Positions 22,041-32,231 are shown, numbered from the stretch's first letter. The stretch: DNA of 64,000 nt from Streptomyces sp. MJM8645 (GCF_001625365.1 NZ_LJJF01000001.1:1426001-1490000); one strand, 5' to 3'. Numbers and translations are program-made. The notes: generated by a model from the sequence alone, not told the origin.

Positions 22041-23027
22041 TCAGGACCCGGAGGCCTCGGCCGCCGGCTCGCCGGCCGGCTCCGGCGCGGCCGCCCGGGC
22101 CGCCTCGGAGTGCGGCGCGGCCGCCTCCTCCACCGTCTCACGGACCGGGAGGTCGGCCAGCCAGAACCGCTGCAGCATGTGCCAGTCCTCGGGGTGCTCG
22201 CGGATCGCCTGCTCCCACACCTGCGCCAGCGCCTGCGTCATCACCTGCGTCCGCTCCTTGCGGTCGCCCTCCTGCGGCACCGGCACCTCGGGGTGGATCC
22301 GCGCCCGCATCACCGGGCCGTCGTACCAGAGCGTCACCGGCAGCAGCGCCGCCCCGGTGCGCTGGCACAGCGCCGCCGGACCGGCCGGCATCCGGGTCGC
22401 CTCCCCGAAGAACGACACCTCCACGCCCGCCTCCGAGAGGTCCCGGTCCCCCACCAGGCAGACCAGCCGGCCCTCGCGCAGCCGTCGCGCCAGCGTGCCG
22501 ATCACGTTCACCCCGCCCCCGGTCAACGCCAGGACCTCCATGCCCTGGCCCTCCCGGAACTCCACGAACCGGTCGAACAGCCGCTCCGGCTTCAACCGCT
22601 CCGCGACCGTGGTGAACGGGAAGCCCAGCTGCGCCACCCAGGTGCCCGCCAGGTCCCAGTTGCCCATGTGCGGCAGCGCGATCACCGCGCCCCGACCGGC
22701 CTCGATGTGCTCTCGCAGGTTCTCCAGGCCCTCCGACTGGACGTCCCGGGCCACCCGCTCCCTGCTCCAGACCGGCAGCCGGAACGACTCCATCCAGTAC
22801 CGCAGGTACGAGCGCATCCCGGCCCGGGACAGCGCCCGCAGGCCCGCCTCGTCCAGCCCTGGACGGACCCGGCGCAGGTTCGCCTCCAACTGGAGCACCC
22901 GCTTGCCCCGCCGGCGCCAGGCGTAGTCCGCCAGCCGGTCGAACAGGCCCCGCGCCACCCGCTCCGGCAGGTGCTTCAGCACCGCCCAGCCCAGCGCGTA
23001 CGCCCAGTACACCAGTCGGTCCGTCAC
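22041..23027 (-). CDS. patA: Phosphatidylinositol mannoside acyltransferase (LpxL/PatA family)
   Basis: 328 residues, lysophospholipid acyltransferase fold. The HX4D catalytic motif is HMGNWD, with later LVGDRDLSEAGVEVSFFGE and LWYDGP. It acylates the mannose of PIM at the cytoplasmic membrane. The C-terminal 40 residues are Ala/Pro/Glu-rich. It lies 16 bases after pgsA and 40 bases before pimA, consistent with one operon. Confidence 0.92.
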   Translation of the reverse strand: MTDRLVYWAYALGWAVLKHLPERVARGLFDRLADYAWRRRGKRVLQLEANLRRVRPGLDEAGLRALSRAGMRSYLRYWMESFRLPVWSRERVARDVQSEGLENLREHIEAGRGAVIALPHMGNWDLAGTWVAQLGFPFTTVAERLKPERLFDRFVEFREGQGMEVLALTGGGVNVIGTLARRLREGRLVCLVGDRDLSEAGVEVSFFGEATRMPAGPAALCQRTGAALLPVTLWYDGPVMRARIHPEVPVPQEGDRKERTQVMTQALAQVWEQAIREHPEDWHMLQRFWLADLPVRETVEEAAAPHSEAARAAAPEPAGEPAAEASGS

Positions 23028-23043
23028 CGCAGGACGCCCCCCA

Positions 23044-23691
23044 TCAGCTCCCGGCCGCCGCTCGGTCGGCCTCGAACGCCTCCCGGCGCACGGTCAGCAT
23101 GCGCTGGACCACCGTCACCAGACTGCCCACCGCGACCAGCCACAGCGCCACCGGCAGCAGCCACTCCACGTACGGCACCCCGAACTTGTGCAGACCCGCG
23201 ACCCCGGCCGCCACCAGGCTGGCCACCAGCCGCTCGGCCCGCTCCACCAGCCCCGACACGTCGCACGGCAGCCCCTGGCTCTGCGCCCGCGCCTTGGTGT
23301 ACGACACCACCAGCCCGCTCGCCAGGCAGCAGATCGCCACCGCGCACAGCAGGTTGTCGTCACCCTTGCCCGCGTACCACATCGCCAGACCACCGAAGAT
23401 CGCCGCATCCGCGACCCGGTCCAGCGTGGAGTCCAGGAACGCCCCCCACCTGGTGCTCCGGCCCAGCTGGCGGGCCATGTTCCCGTCCACCAGGTCCGAG
23501 AAGATGAACAGCGTGATCGTGATGGTGCCCCAGAAGAACTCCCCGCGCGGGAAGAACACCAGCGCACCGGCCACCGAACCGGCCGTACCGATCAGCGTCA
23601 CGGCGTCCGGGCTCACGCCCAGCCGGATCAGGAACGCGGCGAACGGGGTCAGAACACGTGTGAAGAAGGCACGCGCGTATTTGTTGAGCAT
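23044..23691 (-). CDS. pgsA: CDP-alcohol phosphatidyltransferase, phosphatidylinositol phosphate synthase
   Basis: 215 residues with several membrane helices. The CDP-alcohol phosphotransferase signature is complete: DLVDGNMAR followed by GAFLDSTLD, i.e. D(x)2DG(x)2AR(x)8G(x)3D(x)3D. In this PIM cluster the enzyme is expected to join CDP-diacylglycerol and inositol 1-phosphate. The ATG giving MLNKYARAFF is the family start, although it has only a close GGAAGG as ribosome-binding site. It is divergent from the EF-G paralogue. Confidence 0.92.
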   Translation of the reverse strand: MLNKYARAFFTRVLTPFAAFLIRLGVSPDAVTLIGTAGSVAGALVFFPRGEFFWGTITITLFIFSDLVDGNMARQLGRSTRWGAFLDSTLDRVADAAIFGGLAMWYAGKGDDNLLCAVAICCLASGLVVSYTKARAQSQGLPCDVSGLVERAERLVASLVAAGVAGLHKFGVPYVEWLLPVALWLVAVGSLVTVVQRMLTVRREAFEADRAAAGS

Positions 23692-23946
23692 GGCCTTCCC
23701 GACCGCTCCGATCTCCCTGGTACCCGCCTGGCGCAACACGCGCGGCAGACGGCCGGACGGATCAGCCCGTCCGGCCCACCCATCGTAGCCAGGCCGGAGG
23801 CACGCTCCGTCGCACGCACCGCCCGACGACACCCCGGCCACGTCCCACACACGGACGGTCACCGCCCACCCGTACGACACGCGCCGCCGCAGCACCCGCA
23901 CCTACACTTTCGAAGGACAGCCCCGGCGCGACGGGAGGAGACCCCG

Positions 23947-25995
23947 ATGCCCGACCGCAGCACGGCACGAGCCGCCCAGGCGCCCGCCGTCACCGCCCCC
24001 CGGGACCTGCGCAACGTCGTCCTCATCGGCTCCAGCGGTGTGGGCAAGACCACCCTCGCCGAATCCCTCGCCCTCGCCTCCGGCGCCACCGGCCGGGCCG
24101 GTCGCGTCACCGACGGCACCACCGTCTCCGACCACGAGGACATCGAGCACCACCAGCAGCGCTCCGTCCAGCTCTCGCTGCTCCCGCTCGAATGGAAGGG
24201 CGTCAAGATCAACCTGATCGACCCGCCCGGCCACCCCGACTTCACCGCCGACCTGCGCGCCGCCCTGCACGCCGCCGACGCCGCCGTCTTCGTCGTCTCC
24301 GCCACCGACCCCGTCACCGCCCCCACCCGCGCACTCTGGCGCGAGTGCGCCGCCGAAGGCATCCCGCGCGCCATCGCCGTCGCCAAACTCGACCTCGCCC
24401 GCACCGGCTTCGACGACATCCTCACCGCCTGCCACGACGCCTTCGACCTGGGCCCCGACACCCTCCGCCCGCTCTTCCTGCCCGTCCTCCACGACGGCCG
24501 CCCCGACGGCAGCGTCGACCTGCTCACCGGCGACACCTACGGCCGGGCCACCCCGCTGCCCGACACCGGGCCCGCCCACGACAGCCTCGTCGAGGCCATC
24601 TCCGGCCAGGACGACACCCTCATGGAGCGCTACCTCTCCGGCGACACCCTCGACACCGACGCCCTCGAAGCCGGCCTGCGCCGCGAAGTCCTCGGCTGCG
24701 CCCTCCACCCCGCCGTCCCCACCAGCGAGAACGGCCTCGGCGCCACCGAACTCCTCGACCTGATCGTCCACACCTTCCCCGACCCCAGCGAACGCACCCG
24801 CCCAGCCCCCGACTGCGACCCCGACGCCCCGCTCGCCGCCCAGGTCGTCCGCGTCACCGGCGACACCTACGTCGGCCGGATCAGCCTGCTGCGCCTGTAC
24901 GCCGGCACCCTGCGCCCCGACACCCGCATCCACCTCGCCGGCCCCGCCCACAGCGCCGACCAGAACGGCGACGAACGCGTCACCGCCCTCAGCAGCCCCT
25001 TCGGCAAGCTCCAGCGGCCCGTCCCGCACGCCGTCGCCGGCGACCTCGTCTGCATCGCCAAGCTCACCACCGCCCGCGCCGGCGACACCGTCCACGACCC
25101 CGGCCACCCCGTCGACCTCGACGGCTGGAACCTCCCCGAGCCCCTGCTCCCGATCGCCGTCGAAGCCCACAGCAAGGCCGACGACGACAAGCTCTCCCAG
25201 GCCCTCACCCGCCTCACCGCCGAGGACCCGGCCCTACGCCTCGAACAGAACCCCGCCACCCACCAGCTCGTCCTCTGGTGCACCGGCGAGGCCCACGCCG
25301 AGGTCGTCCTCGACCGCCTGCGCACCCGGCACGGCGTCCACGTCGACACCGTCGAACCCCAGGTCGCCCTCCGCGAGACCTTCGGCACCGCCGCCGCCGG
25401 CCACGGCCGGCTCGTCAAGCAGTCCGGCGGCCACGGCCAGTACGCCATCTGCGACCTGGAGGTCGAACCCCTCCCGGCCGGCTCCGGCTTCGAGTTCCAG
25501 GAGCACGTCGTCGGCGGCGCCGTCCCCAAGCACTTCATCCCCTCCGTCGAGAAGGGCCTGCGCGCCCAGCTCGCCAAGGGCGTCGCCACCGGCCACCCGC
25601 TCGTCGACGTCCGGGTCACCCTCACCGACGGCAAGGCCCACTCCGTGGACTCCTCCGACGCGGCCTTCCAGGCCGCCGCCGCCCTCGCCCTGCGCGACGC
25701 CGCCGAACACGCCGTCATCCGGCTGCTCGAACCCGTCGCCGCCGTCACCGTCCTGCTGCCCGACGACTACCTCGGCGCCGTCCTCGGCGACCTCTCCGCC
25801 CGCCGCGGCCGCGTCCTCGGCACCGAGACCGGCGGCCCCGGCCTGACCCTGCTGCGCGCCGAGGTCCCCGAACTCGAACTCGTCCGCTACCCGGTCGACC
25901 TGCGCTCACTCACCCACGGCACCGCCGAGTTCTCCCGCGCCTACCTGCGCCACGAACCCATGCCGACCGCCCTGGCCACCCGCTACACCGACTGA
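23947..25995 (+). CDS. Elongation factor G-like paralogue (EF-G2 type)
   Basis: 682 residues with the five-domain EF-G layout: GTPase (1-275), domain II (about 300-385), III, IV (GTAAAGHGRLVKQSGGHGQYAICDLEVEPL) and V at the C-terminus. G1 is GSSGVGKTT and G3 is DPPGHPDF in place of DTPGH. G4 reads VAKLD where canonical EF-G has NKxD, so the guanine-contacting Asn is replaced by Ala. This resembles the second EF-G of actinobacteria, a mycobacterial member of which has been reported to lack ribosome-dependent GTPase activity. GGAGGAG precedes the ATG. Probably not the main EF-G. Confidence 0.9.
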   Translation: MPDRSTARAAQAPAVTAPRDLRNVVLIGSSGVGKTTLAESLALASGATGRAGRVTDGTTVSDHEDIEHHQQRSVQLSLLPLEWKGVKINLIDPPGHPDFTADLRAALHAADAAVFVVSATDPVTAPTRALWRECAAEGIPRAIAVAKLDLARTGFDDILTACHDAFDLGPDTLRPLFLPVLHDGRPDGSVDLLTGDTYGRATPLPDTGPAHDSLVEAISGQDDTLMERYLSGDTLDTDALEAGLRREVLGCALHPAVPTSENGLGATELLDLIVHTFPDPSERTRPAPDCDPDAPLAAQVVRVTGDTYVGRISLLRLYAGTLRPDTRIHLAGPAHSADQNGDERVTALSSPFGKLQRPVPHAVAGDLVCIAKLTTARAGDTVHDPGHPVDLDGWNLPEPLLPIAVEAHSKADDDKLSQALTRLTAEDPALRLEQNPATHQLVLWCTGEAHAEVVLDRLRTRHGVHVDTVEPQVALRETFGTAAAGHGRLVKQSGGHGQYAICDLEVEPLPAGSGFEFQEHVVGGAVPKHFIPSVEKGLRAQLAKGVATGHPLVDVRVTLTDGKAHSVDSSDAAFQAAAALALRDAAEHAVIRLLEPVAAVTVLLPDDYLGAVLGDLSARRGRVLGTETGGPGLTLLRAEVPELELVRYPVDLRSLTHGTAEFSRAYLRHEPMPTALATRYTD

Positions 25996-26408
25996 GCGCC
26001 CTGGCGCCGAGGCAGCGCGCACGCCGCCGTACCCCCCGGCATCCGGTGCCGGTTGCGCGCCACCCAGCGGTACGCCAGGCCCGCCACCGGCCGCACCGGC
26101 GCCGACGCCAGCACCGCCCCCAGGTACGCCCACGCGCCGCCCGAACGCATCAGCAGCCGCGCCACCGCCTGCGCGCCCCCGTACACCCGGCCCGCCGGCG
26201 TCACCCACAGCACCTCGCGCTCCGCCCGCTCCGCGGTCACCTCGCCCCGCCCGCCCGCACGCGCGTCCAGCGCCGCCAGGTCCTCGAACTGGAACGGCAC
26301 CGCGTCCCAGCCCCCCGAGGCCAGCGTCTGCCGCAGATAGCGCTCCGCCCACCGCACGCAGGACGAGCAGAACGAACAGTCCCCGTCGAACACCAGCACC
26401 GGATCCAT
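25983..26408 (-). CDS. DCC-family (DUF393) thiol-disulfide oxidoreductase-like protein
   Basis: 141 residues. The DCC signature is VLVFDGDCSFCSSCVRWAER at the N-terminus, with FEDLAALDARA and VTPAGRVYGGAQAVARLL later, all typical of DUF393. The CxxC pair suggests a redox role, but the family has no settled substrate. The ATG at 26408 has GGGAG about nine bases upstream. Its 3' end overlaps the convergent EF-G-like gene by 13 bases. Confidence 0.85.
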   Translation of the reverse strand: MDPVLVFDGDCSFCSSCVRWAERYLRQTLASGGWDAVPFQFEDLAALDARAGGRGEVTAERAEREVLWVTPAGRVYGGAQAVARLLMRSGGAWAYLGAVLASAPVRPVAGLAYRWVARNRHRMPGGTAACALPRRQGAQSV

Positions 26409-26615
26409 CGCCTGGGCTCCCTTCCTCGCCGTCACGGCCATCCTGCCCCACCCCGACGACCCGCCGCCGACCGGGTATCGACCAGCCCGAAGCTGGGCAT
26501 CATGCCTCTCAAGCCCGGGCGCGGCCCGATCGTGACGGCACTTCAGACGATCATGCGCGCGGCGACACCACGGCACGATAACCTGCCGCTGACAAGGGGA
26601 GGAGGGGACGCCACC

Positions 26616-28256
26616 GTGACCACACTCGACATGACTCCGGGTGCGCAGATACCCCGCACCGACGCCGGGCCGCAAACCGGAGTCACCCCGGCGCTCTCCT
26701 CGGTCGCGTACCGCGACGGCAAGATCGAGGACTTCGTCGGCAAGGTCACCGCCGCGACCCACAAGAAGCCCCGGTTCAAGCTCTTCGAGGCGAACCTCGG
26801 CGAAGCGTTCAGCGCCGCCGTCATCTCCCGCACCGTCGGTGCCGGGCGCAAGCCGATCGTGCCCTCGTTCGGCACCGACACCCGCCAGATCGTCGAACAC
26901 TGCCTGGCCGCACAGGAGTTGCGGGCCGCTCGGGACCGCAAGCTCACCGTGGTCACCGTGCTCTTCGGCCTGCTCGCCCTGCCCGGCACCCTGATCTGGA
27001 TCGGTGCGTTCTACCTGCGCATCTACCTCATGAAGGGCAAGGCCCTCCAGGACGAGCTCTACGGCGCCCTCGCGCTCCTGGCCGCCGCCGTGGTCTCCGT
27101 CCTGTTCCTCGTCAAGCCCCCCGTCAACGGCCCGCTCGGCATCTACCTGCGCGTCGCCATGATCCCGCCGATCATCGGCGGGATCCTCGCCCGGCGCATC
27201 GTGCTGCGCTCCACCAAGGAGCTCCGCGAACGCTGGCTCGCCCTCGCCGAGGGCAGCTCCGTCGCCGCCACCGTCTCCAAGGCCGTCCCCCGCGACGACC
27301 TCGACAAGAAGGCCGTCGACCTGCGCGACAAGCTCGCCCGCATGGAGGCCGAGCAGGAGACCAACGTCCAGCACTACGCCGGCCCCAAGGGCATCCTCGG
27401 CGTCGGCAAGCGCTGGGGCGAATGGCGCCTGGTCGACGTGATGCGCCCCGCCGCGGGCCACTCCGACTTCCGCGCCTTCCACCCCTGGGACCTCGTCCGG
27501 AAGATCTCCTCGCACCTCAAGGGGCTCGCCGTCAGCGAGGTCGCCAACAGCGGGATGACCAACATCACGGTCAAGCAGTGGGCGGTCCTCGAAATCGGCG
27601 AGAACGCCGACGAGATCTCCCGCCCCGGCAACGCCGACATGGACGGCGACCGGATGCGCGACTTCGCCCTCCAGACCATCGCCGACAAGCAGACCTTCGC
27701 CGGCGGCGGCCCCCGGCACTACCTCGCCACCCAGTTCATCACCTTCGACGGCAAGCTGATCATCACCTTCACCGTCACCGTCACCCTGCTCGCCAACACC
27801 CTCACCGTCACCGTCGCCGGCTACGCGCTCGGCCCGGTCAACGGCGTCTTCTCCGACAAGCCCTCGGCCAAGGAGAAGACCGTCCAGAAGACCGGCAAGT
27901 TCTGGGAGGAGCGCACCGTCAAGCTCCCCCTGATCGACAACGACGAGGTGGTCCGCCAGGCCCTGCGCGCGCCGCTCACCCGCGCCCCCGGGCTGCTCTC
28001 CTGGCTCGGCGGCGGCCTGGGCCTGCCCGAGCCGTTCGGCTTCCGGCACGCCTGGGCGAGCCCGCCGTGGGGCAGCCGGTTCATGACCGACAACGCGCTC
28101 AACGCCTCCGTCCCGGTCCTCGGCGCCGTGCACGCCGCCACCCTGGAGTTCCTGGAGGAGCACGACCTGGACACCGACCGCTTCAAGAACCGCGCGTCGA
28201 TCATCAAGTCCGAGGCCCAGGGCACCCGCCCGTACAAGGTCGACCAGTTCGAGTAA
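26616..28256 (+). CDS. Large conserved membrane protein of unknown function
   Basis: 546 residues. After about 105 soluble residues come two close pairs of membrane helices (LTVVTVLFGLLALPGTLIWIGAFYL; LYGALALLAAAVVSVLFLV; LGIYLRVAMIPPIIGGIL), then a long soluble domain, another hydrophobic stretch (LIITFTVTVTLLANTLTVTVAGYAL) and a soluble C-terminus. No enzyme motif is recognised. GTG start with GGGGAGGAGGGG upstream. It occupies the slot between the EF-G paralogue and the HIT gene and ends at a strong terminator. Likely streptomycete-specific. Confidence 0.8.
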   Translation: MTTLDMTPGAQIPRTDAGPQTGVTPALSSVAYRDGKIEDFVGKVTAATHKKPRFKLFEANLGEAFSAAVISRTVGAGRKPIVPSFGTDTRQIVEHCLAAQELRAARDRKLTVVTVLFGLLALPGTLIWIGAFYLRIYLMKGKALQDELYGALALLAAAVVSVLFLVKPPVNGPLGIYLRVAMIPPIIGGILARRIVLRSTKELRERWLALAEGSSVAATVSKAVPRDDLDKKAVDLRDKLARMEAEQETNVQHYAGPKGILGVGKRWGEWRLVDVMRPAAGHSDFRAFHPWDLVRKISSHLKGLAVSEVANSGMTNITVKQWAVLEIGENADEISRPGNADMDGDRMRDFALQTIADKQTFAGGGPRHYLATQFITFDGKLIITFTVTVTLLANTLTVTVAGYALGPVNGVFSDKPSAKEKTVQKTGKFWEERTVKLPLIDNDEVVRQALRAPLTRAPGLLSWLGGGLGLPEPFGFRHAWASPPWGSRFMTDNALNASVPVLGAVHAATLEFLEEHDLDTDRFKNRASIIKSEAQGTRPYKVDQFE

Positions 28257-28270
28257 CCCCGGCCCGCGCA

Positions 28271-28318
28271 CACCGGAGGGGCCCGCCACCGACTCAGCGG
28301 TGACGGGCCCCTCCGGCG
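28271..28318. terminator. Bidirectional terminator between membrane gene and HIT gene
   Basis: A 21-bp nearly perfect inverted repeat (two mismatched positions) with a 6-base loop lies between convergent genes. Confidence 0.85.
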
Positions 28319-28325
28319 TTCCCGA

Positions 28326-28874
28326 TCAGTCCTGCGGCCAGGCCTCGGCCAGCATCTTCCGGGTGTCCGCCAGCAGTTGCGGCAGCACCTTGGTGTGGCC
28401 GACCACCGGCATGAAGTTGGTGTCCCCGCCCCAGCGCGGCACCACGTGCTGGTGCAGGTGCGCCGCGATCCCGGCACCGGCCGCCGTGCCCTGGTTCATC
28501 CCGATGTTGAACCCGTGCGCCCCCGAGGCCGCCCGCAGCGCGGTCATCGCCCGCTTGGTGAAGTCGGCCAGCTCGGCCGTCTCCGCCTCGTCCAGGTCGG
28601 TGTAGTCCGCGACGTGCCGGTACGGGACCACCATCAAGTGGCCGCCGTTGTACGGGTACAGGTTCAGCACCGCGAACACGGCGGCGCCCCGGGCGATGAC
28701 CAGCCCGTCCTCGTCGCTCAGCGAGGGGATCGAGCAGAACGGACAACCGTCGTCCGGAGCCGGACCGGTGGGCTTGTTCTCACCCTGGATGTACGCCATC
28801 CGATGGGGGGTCCACAGGCGGCGGAAGCCGTCCGGCTCCCCGACGCCCCGCTGCAGTTCCGGCTCAGTCGTCAT
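28326..28874 (-). CDS. HIT-domain nucleotide hydrolase/phosphorylase
   Basis: 182 residues. The histidine triad is HLHQHVVPRW; a CPFC pair near residue 43 may bind zinc, and LNLYPYNGGHLMVVPYRHV is the conserved N-terminal strand. The mycobacterial homologue in the same thrS-HIT-pgsA neighbourhood acts on diadenosine tetraphosphate, a likely role here. The start at 28874 (MTTEPEL) is chosen over the ATG at 28886; neither has a strong ribosome-binding site. It follows thrS on the same strand. Confidence 0.88.
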   Translation of the reverse strand: MTTEPELQRGVGEPDGFRRLWTPHRMAYIQGENKPTGPAPDDGCPFCSIPSLSDEDGLVIARGAAVFAVLNLYPYNGGHLMVVPYRHVADYTDLDEAETAELADFTKRAMTALRAASGAHGFNIGMNQGTAAGAGIAAHLHQHVVPRWGGDTNFMPVVGHTKVLPQLLADTRKMLAEAWPQD

Positions 28875-28964
28875 GCTGATCAGCATATTCGCCCAGCGCT
28901 GCTTGCAAAGCCGCGCGGGGCGGACTCATGAAGAGCCCGCCCCGCGCGTGGTGGTCCGAAGGCG

Positions 28965-30944
28965 TCACACCTGGATGCGGTTCTTCACCGCTTCCACGAT
29001 CTCGGCGACGGCGTCCGCCACCGGCACGCCGTTCTTCTGCTCGCCGTTGCGGTAGCGGAAGGACACCGCGCCCGCCTCGACGTCGTCGTTGCCCGCGATG
29101 AGCATGAACGGCGTCTTGGACCTCTGGGCGTTGCGGATCTTCTTCTGCATGCGGTCGTCCGAGGTGTCCACCTCGACCCGGATCCCCTGCTTCTTCAGCT
29201 CGGCCGCGACCTCCAGCAGGTACGGCACGTGCTCGTCGGTGATCGGGATGCCCGTCACGGTGACCGGGGCCAGCCACGGCGGCATGGCGCCGGCGTAGTG
29301 CTCCAGCAGCACCGCGAAGAACCGCTCGATGCTGCCGAACAGCGCGCGGTGGATCATGACCGGCCGCTGGCGCGAGCCGTCCGCCGCCGTGTACTCAAGA
29401 TCGAAACGCTCGGGGAGGTTGAAGTCGAGCTGGATCGTCGACATCTGCCAGGTCCGGCCGATCGCGTCGCGCGCCTGGACCGAGATCTTCGGGCCGTAGA
29501 AGGCCGCGCCGCCCGGGTCCGGCACCAGCGGCAGCCCCTGCTTCTCGGCCACGCTGGCGAGGACGGCGGTGGCCTCCTCCCAGGTCTCGTCCGAGCCGAC
29601 GTACTTGACCGGGTCCTTGGTCGACAGCTCCAGGTAGAAGTCGGTCAGACCGTAGTCGCGGAGCAGGTTGAGCACGAAGGTCAGCGTCGAGTCGAGCTCC
29701 TCCGCCATCTGCTCGCGGGTGCAGTAGATGTGCGCGTCGTCCTGCGTGAAGCCGCGGGCGCGGGTCAGGCCGTGCACGACGCCGGACTTCTCGTAGCGGT
29801 ACACCGTCCCGAACTCGAAGAGGCGCAGCGGCAGTTCACGGTACGAGCGGCCGCGCGCGTCGAAGATCAGGTTGTGCATCGGGCAGTTCATCGGCTTGAG
29901 GTAGTAGTCCACACCCTCGTCGAGCTGCATGGGCGGGTACATACCGTCCGCGTACCAGTCGAGGTGGCCGCTCTTCTCGAAGAGCTTCCCCTTGGTGGCG
30001 TGCGGGGTGTAGACGAACTCGTAGCCCTCTTCCTCGTGCCGCTTGCGCGAGTAGTCCTCCATCGCCCGGCGGATGATGCCGCCCTTGGGGTGGAAGACGG
30101 CGAGGCCGGAGCCGATCTCCTCGGGGATGGAGAAGAGGTCCAGCTCGTTGCCGAGCTTGCGGTGGTCGCGCTTCTCGGCCTCGATCAGGAAGTCGAGGTG
30201 GGCCTTGAGCTCGTCCTTGGTCGGCCAGGCGGTCCCGTAGATGCGCTGCAGCATCGGGTTCTTCTCGCTGCCGCGCCAGTAGGCGGCCGCGTTGCGCATC
30301 AGCTTGAACGCCGGGATGTACCGGGTGCTGGGCAGGTGCGGGCCGCGGCAGAGGTCGCCCCAGCACTGCTCGCCGGTCTTGGCGTCCAGGTTGTCGTAGA
30401 TGGTGAGCTCGCCGGAGCCGACCTCGACGTCGGCGCCCTCGCCGGCGGTGGCGGCGGAGCCCTTGAGGCCGATCAGCTCCAGCTTGTACGGCTCGGCGGC
30501 CAGCTCCTCGCGGGCGGACTCGTCGGTGACCACGCGGCGGGAGAACTTCTGCCCGCGCTTGATGATCTCCTGCATCCGCTTCTCGATGACCTTGAGGTCA
30601 TCGGGGTGGAAGGGCTTCTCGACGTCGAAGTCGTAGTAGAAGCCGTCCTTGACCGGCGGGCCGATGCCGAGCTTGGCCTCGGGGTAGAGCTGCTGCACGG
30701 CCTGCGCCATGACGTGCGCGGTGGAGTGGCGCAGGATGTCCAGGCCGTCCTTGCTGCCGATCGCGACCGGCTCGACCTCGTCGCCGTCCTGGACGGCGTA
30801 CGCGAGGTCCTTGAGCTGGCCGCCGACGCGGGCGGCGATGATCGAGCGGTCGTCGGCAAAGAGCTCGGCGGCCGTAGTGCCCGTGGTCACCACGCGCTCT
30901 TCCCGATCGGGTTCGCGGTTGATGATTACCCGGACGTCCGTCAC
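28965..30944 (-). CDS. thrS: Threonine--tRNA ligase
   Basis: 659 residues. Order: TGS domain ([24 protein letters not shown]), editing domain with the HxxxH of [18 protein letters not shown], class II catalytic domain (motif 2 [15 protein letters not shown]), [23 protein letters not shown] as motif 3, and the anticodon-binding C-terminus. It charges tRNA(Thr). The GTG start has AGGAGAG four bases upstream; the longer frame beginning at 31031 lacks support. No T-box leader is seen in the 87-base gap upstream. Confidence 0.97.
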   Translation of the reverse strand: MTDVRVIINREPDREERVVTTGTTAAELFADDRSIIAARVGGQLKDLAYAVQDGDEVEPVAIGSKDGLDILRHSTAHVMAQAVQQLYPEAKLGIGPPVKDGFYYDFDVEKPFHPDDLKVIEKRMQEIIKRGQKFSRRVVTDESAREELAAEPYKLELIGLKGSAATAGEGADVEVGSGELTIYDNLDAKTGEQCWGDLCRGPHLPSTRYIPAFKLMRNAAAYWRGSEKNPMLQRIYGTAWPTKDELKAHLDFLIEAEKRDHRKLGNELDLFSIPEEIGSGLAVFHPKGGIIRRAMEDYSRKRHEEEGYEFVYTPHATKGKLFEKSGHLDWYADGMYPPMQLDEGVDYYLKPMNCPMHNLIFDARGRSYRELPLRLFEFGTVYRYEKSGVVHGLTRARGFTQDDAHIYCTREQMAEELDSTLTFVLNLLRDYGLTDFYLELSTKDPVKYVGSDETWEEATAVLASVAEKQGLPLVPDPGGAAFYGPKISVQARDAIGRTWQMSTIQLDFNLPERFDLEYTAADGSRQRPVMIHRALFGSIERFFAVLLEHYAGAMPPWLAPVTVTGIPITDEHVPYLLEVAAELKKQGIRVEVDTSDDRMQKKIRNAQRSKTPFMLIAGNDDVEAGAVSFRYRNGEQKNGVPVADAVAEIVEAVKNRIQV

Positions 30945-31031
30945 CGGTCTCTCCTGACGTGCTGGATTCAGAGGACGCAACACTGCGCTGCGCGTGACGA
31001 TGGTACCGAGCGCGTCGACCCGGCCGCGCAC

Positions 31032-32231
31032 CTACGCCCCCTCTCCCCCTTCCCCGAGGCCTCCGTCGAGCTCTTCGCCGAGTTCTTCGCCGAGTCCCTC
31101 CCCGAGGGACTTCAGCAGCCGCTCGCGGTCGGCGTCCTCCCAGCCGCACAGTTCCAGGCCCTGCGGCCGGGTGAGCCGGCGGAAGCCGCCGCGGCTCTCC
31201 AGCCGGCCGGCGACCCGGACCGGCAGGCCCGCGAGGTGGGCCTCGGCGGCGAGCCGGTAGTCGGGGTCGGGCAGGCGGAGCTTGAGCTCGCGGACTTCGG
31301 CGCCGCCGAGGACGCGCAGCCGTACCGCGCCCGGTCCGGCCGGGTCGGCGCGCTTGAGCCGGACGACCACGCCGACGACGGTGACGGCGACGGCGGGCTC
31401 GATCCGTTCGAGCAGTTCGGCGGCCTCGGTCAGGGCGGGCAGGTCGCCGGGCGAGAAGTCGAGGACGACCCGGCGGTCCCCGAAGCCGCCCGGGGTCCCT
31501 GCAGCGGCGGACCAGGCGACGGTCAGCCTGGTCGCCGTCGCGCCGCGGACCAGGTCCTCGACGGACTGGACGAGTTCCCGGCTGACTCCGGCCTGGACGG
31601 CGTTCTCGAAGGCCTCGGGCCCCCCGCTGACCCGGCGGTAGTCGACGGCGTCGCGCAGTGCCTCCAGGGCGCGGACCAGGGTGGTGACGGCGGCCCGGCC
31701 CTCGGGCGCGGGGGTGTAGGCGGTGAGGGCCGCGCCCTGCTCGACGACCAGGACGCGGTCCAGGAAGTCCCCGGCGTGGGCGTCCAGCCGGGCGCCGAAG
31801 TAGGCGGCCGGGGCCCGGCCGGCCTTGGCCCCGGCGGCGAGCATCGCGCGGGCCGCCCGTTGGAGCCGCTCGGCGTCGTCCCAGGTGGCGGCCTCGGCGG
31901 GGCCGGCCGGCTCCCGGTGCCAGCGCAGTTCGTCGCCGGGGACGGCGAGTGCGAGCAGGATGGCGCGGGCGGACGGGGTGGAGGAGCGGGACAGCGCGGT
32001 GACGGCGTCGGCGAGGAGGTCGACGGCGTCGTCGAAGCCGTCCCCGGCGGGGACGAGGACGCTGGTGCCGGACTCGTCGTCGGGCGGCGTCCAGCGGCCG
32101 TAGCGGGCGGCGGGGCCGCCGCGCCGGACCCAGCCGTGCCGGGCGAGCAGGGTGGCGAGCACCGCCGGGTCGACTGCGGCGGGGTCGGGCAGGGCCTGGA
32201 CCGGCTCGCCGGGTGCGTGCGGCGGTGTCAT
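31032..32231 (-). CDS. Uncharacterised protein paired with DUF4365 gene
   Basis: 399 residues, not recognised. The N-terminus has HGWVRRGGPAARYGRWTPP; the middle is Ala-rich alpha/beta sequence; residues about 325-375 (LAAEAHLAGLPVRVAGRLESRGGFRRLT) look like a small beta barrel of OB type, but this is a guess. The C-terminal 40 residues are Gly/Glu-rich and repetitive (GEGLGEELGEELDGG). ATG with GAGGAG upstream. It lies 43 bases downstream of a DUF4365 gene and 87 bases upstream of thrS on the same strand, so the three could be co-transcribed. Confidence 0.75.
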   Translation of the reverse strand: MTPPHAPGEPVQALPDPAAVDPAVLATLLARHGWVRRGGPAARYGRWTPPDDESGTSVLVPAGDGFDDAVDLLADAVTALSRSSTPSARAILLALAVPGDELRWHREPAGPAEAATWDDAERLQRAARAMLAAGAKAGRAPAAYFGARLDAHAGDFLDRVLVVEQGAALTAYTPAPEGRAAVTTLVRALEALRDAVDYRRVSGGPEAFENAVQAGVSRELVQSVEDLVRGATATRLTVAWSAAAGTPGGFGDRRVVLDFSPGDLPALTEAAELLERIEPAVAVTVVGVVVRLKRADPAGPGAVRLRVLGGAEVRELKLRLPDPDYRLAAEAHLAGLPVRVAGRLESRGGFRRLTRPQGLELCGWEDADRERLLKSLGEGLGEELGEELDGGLGEGGEGA

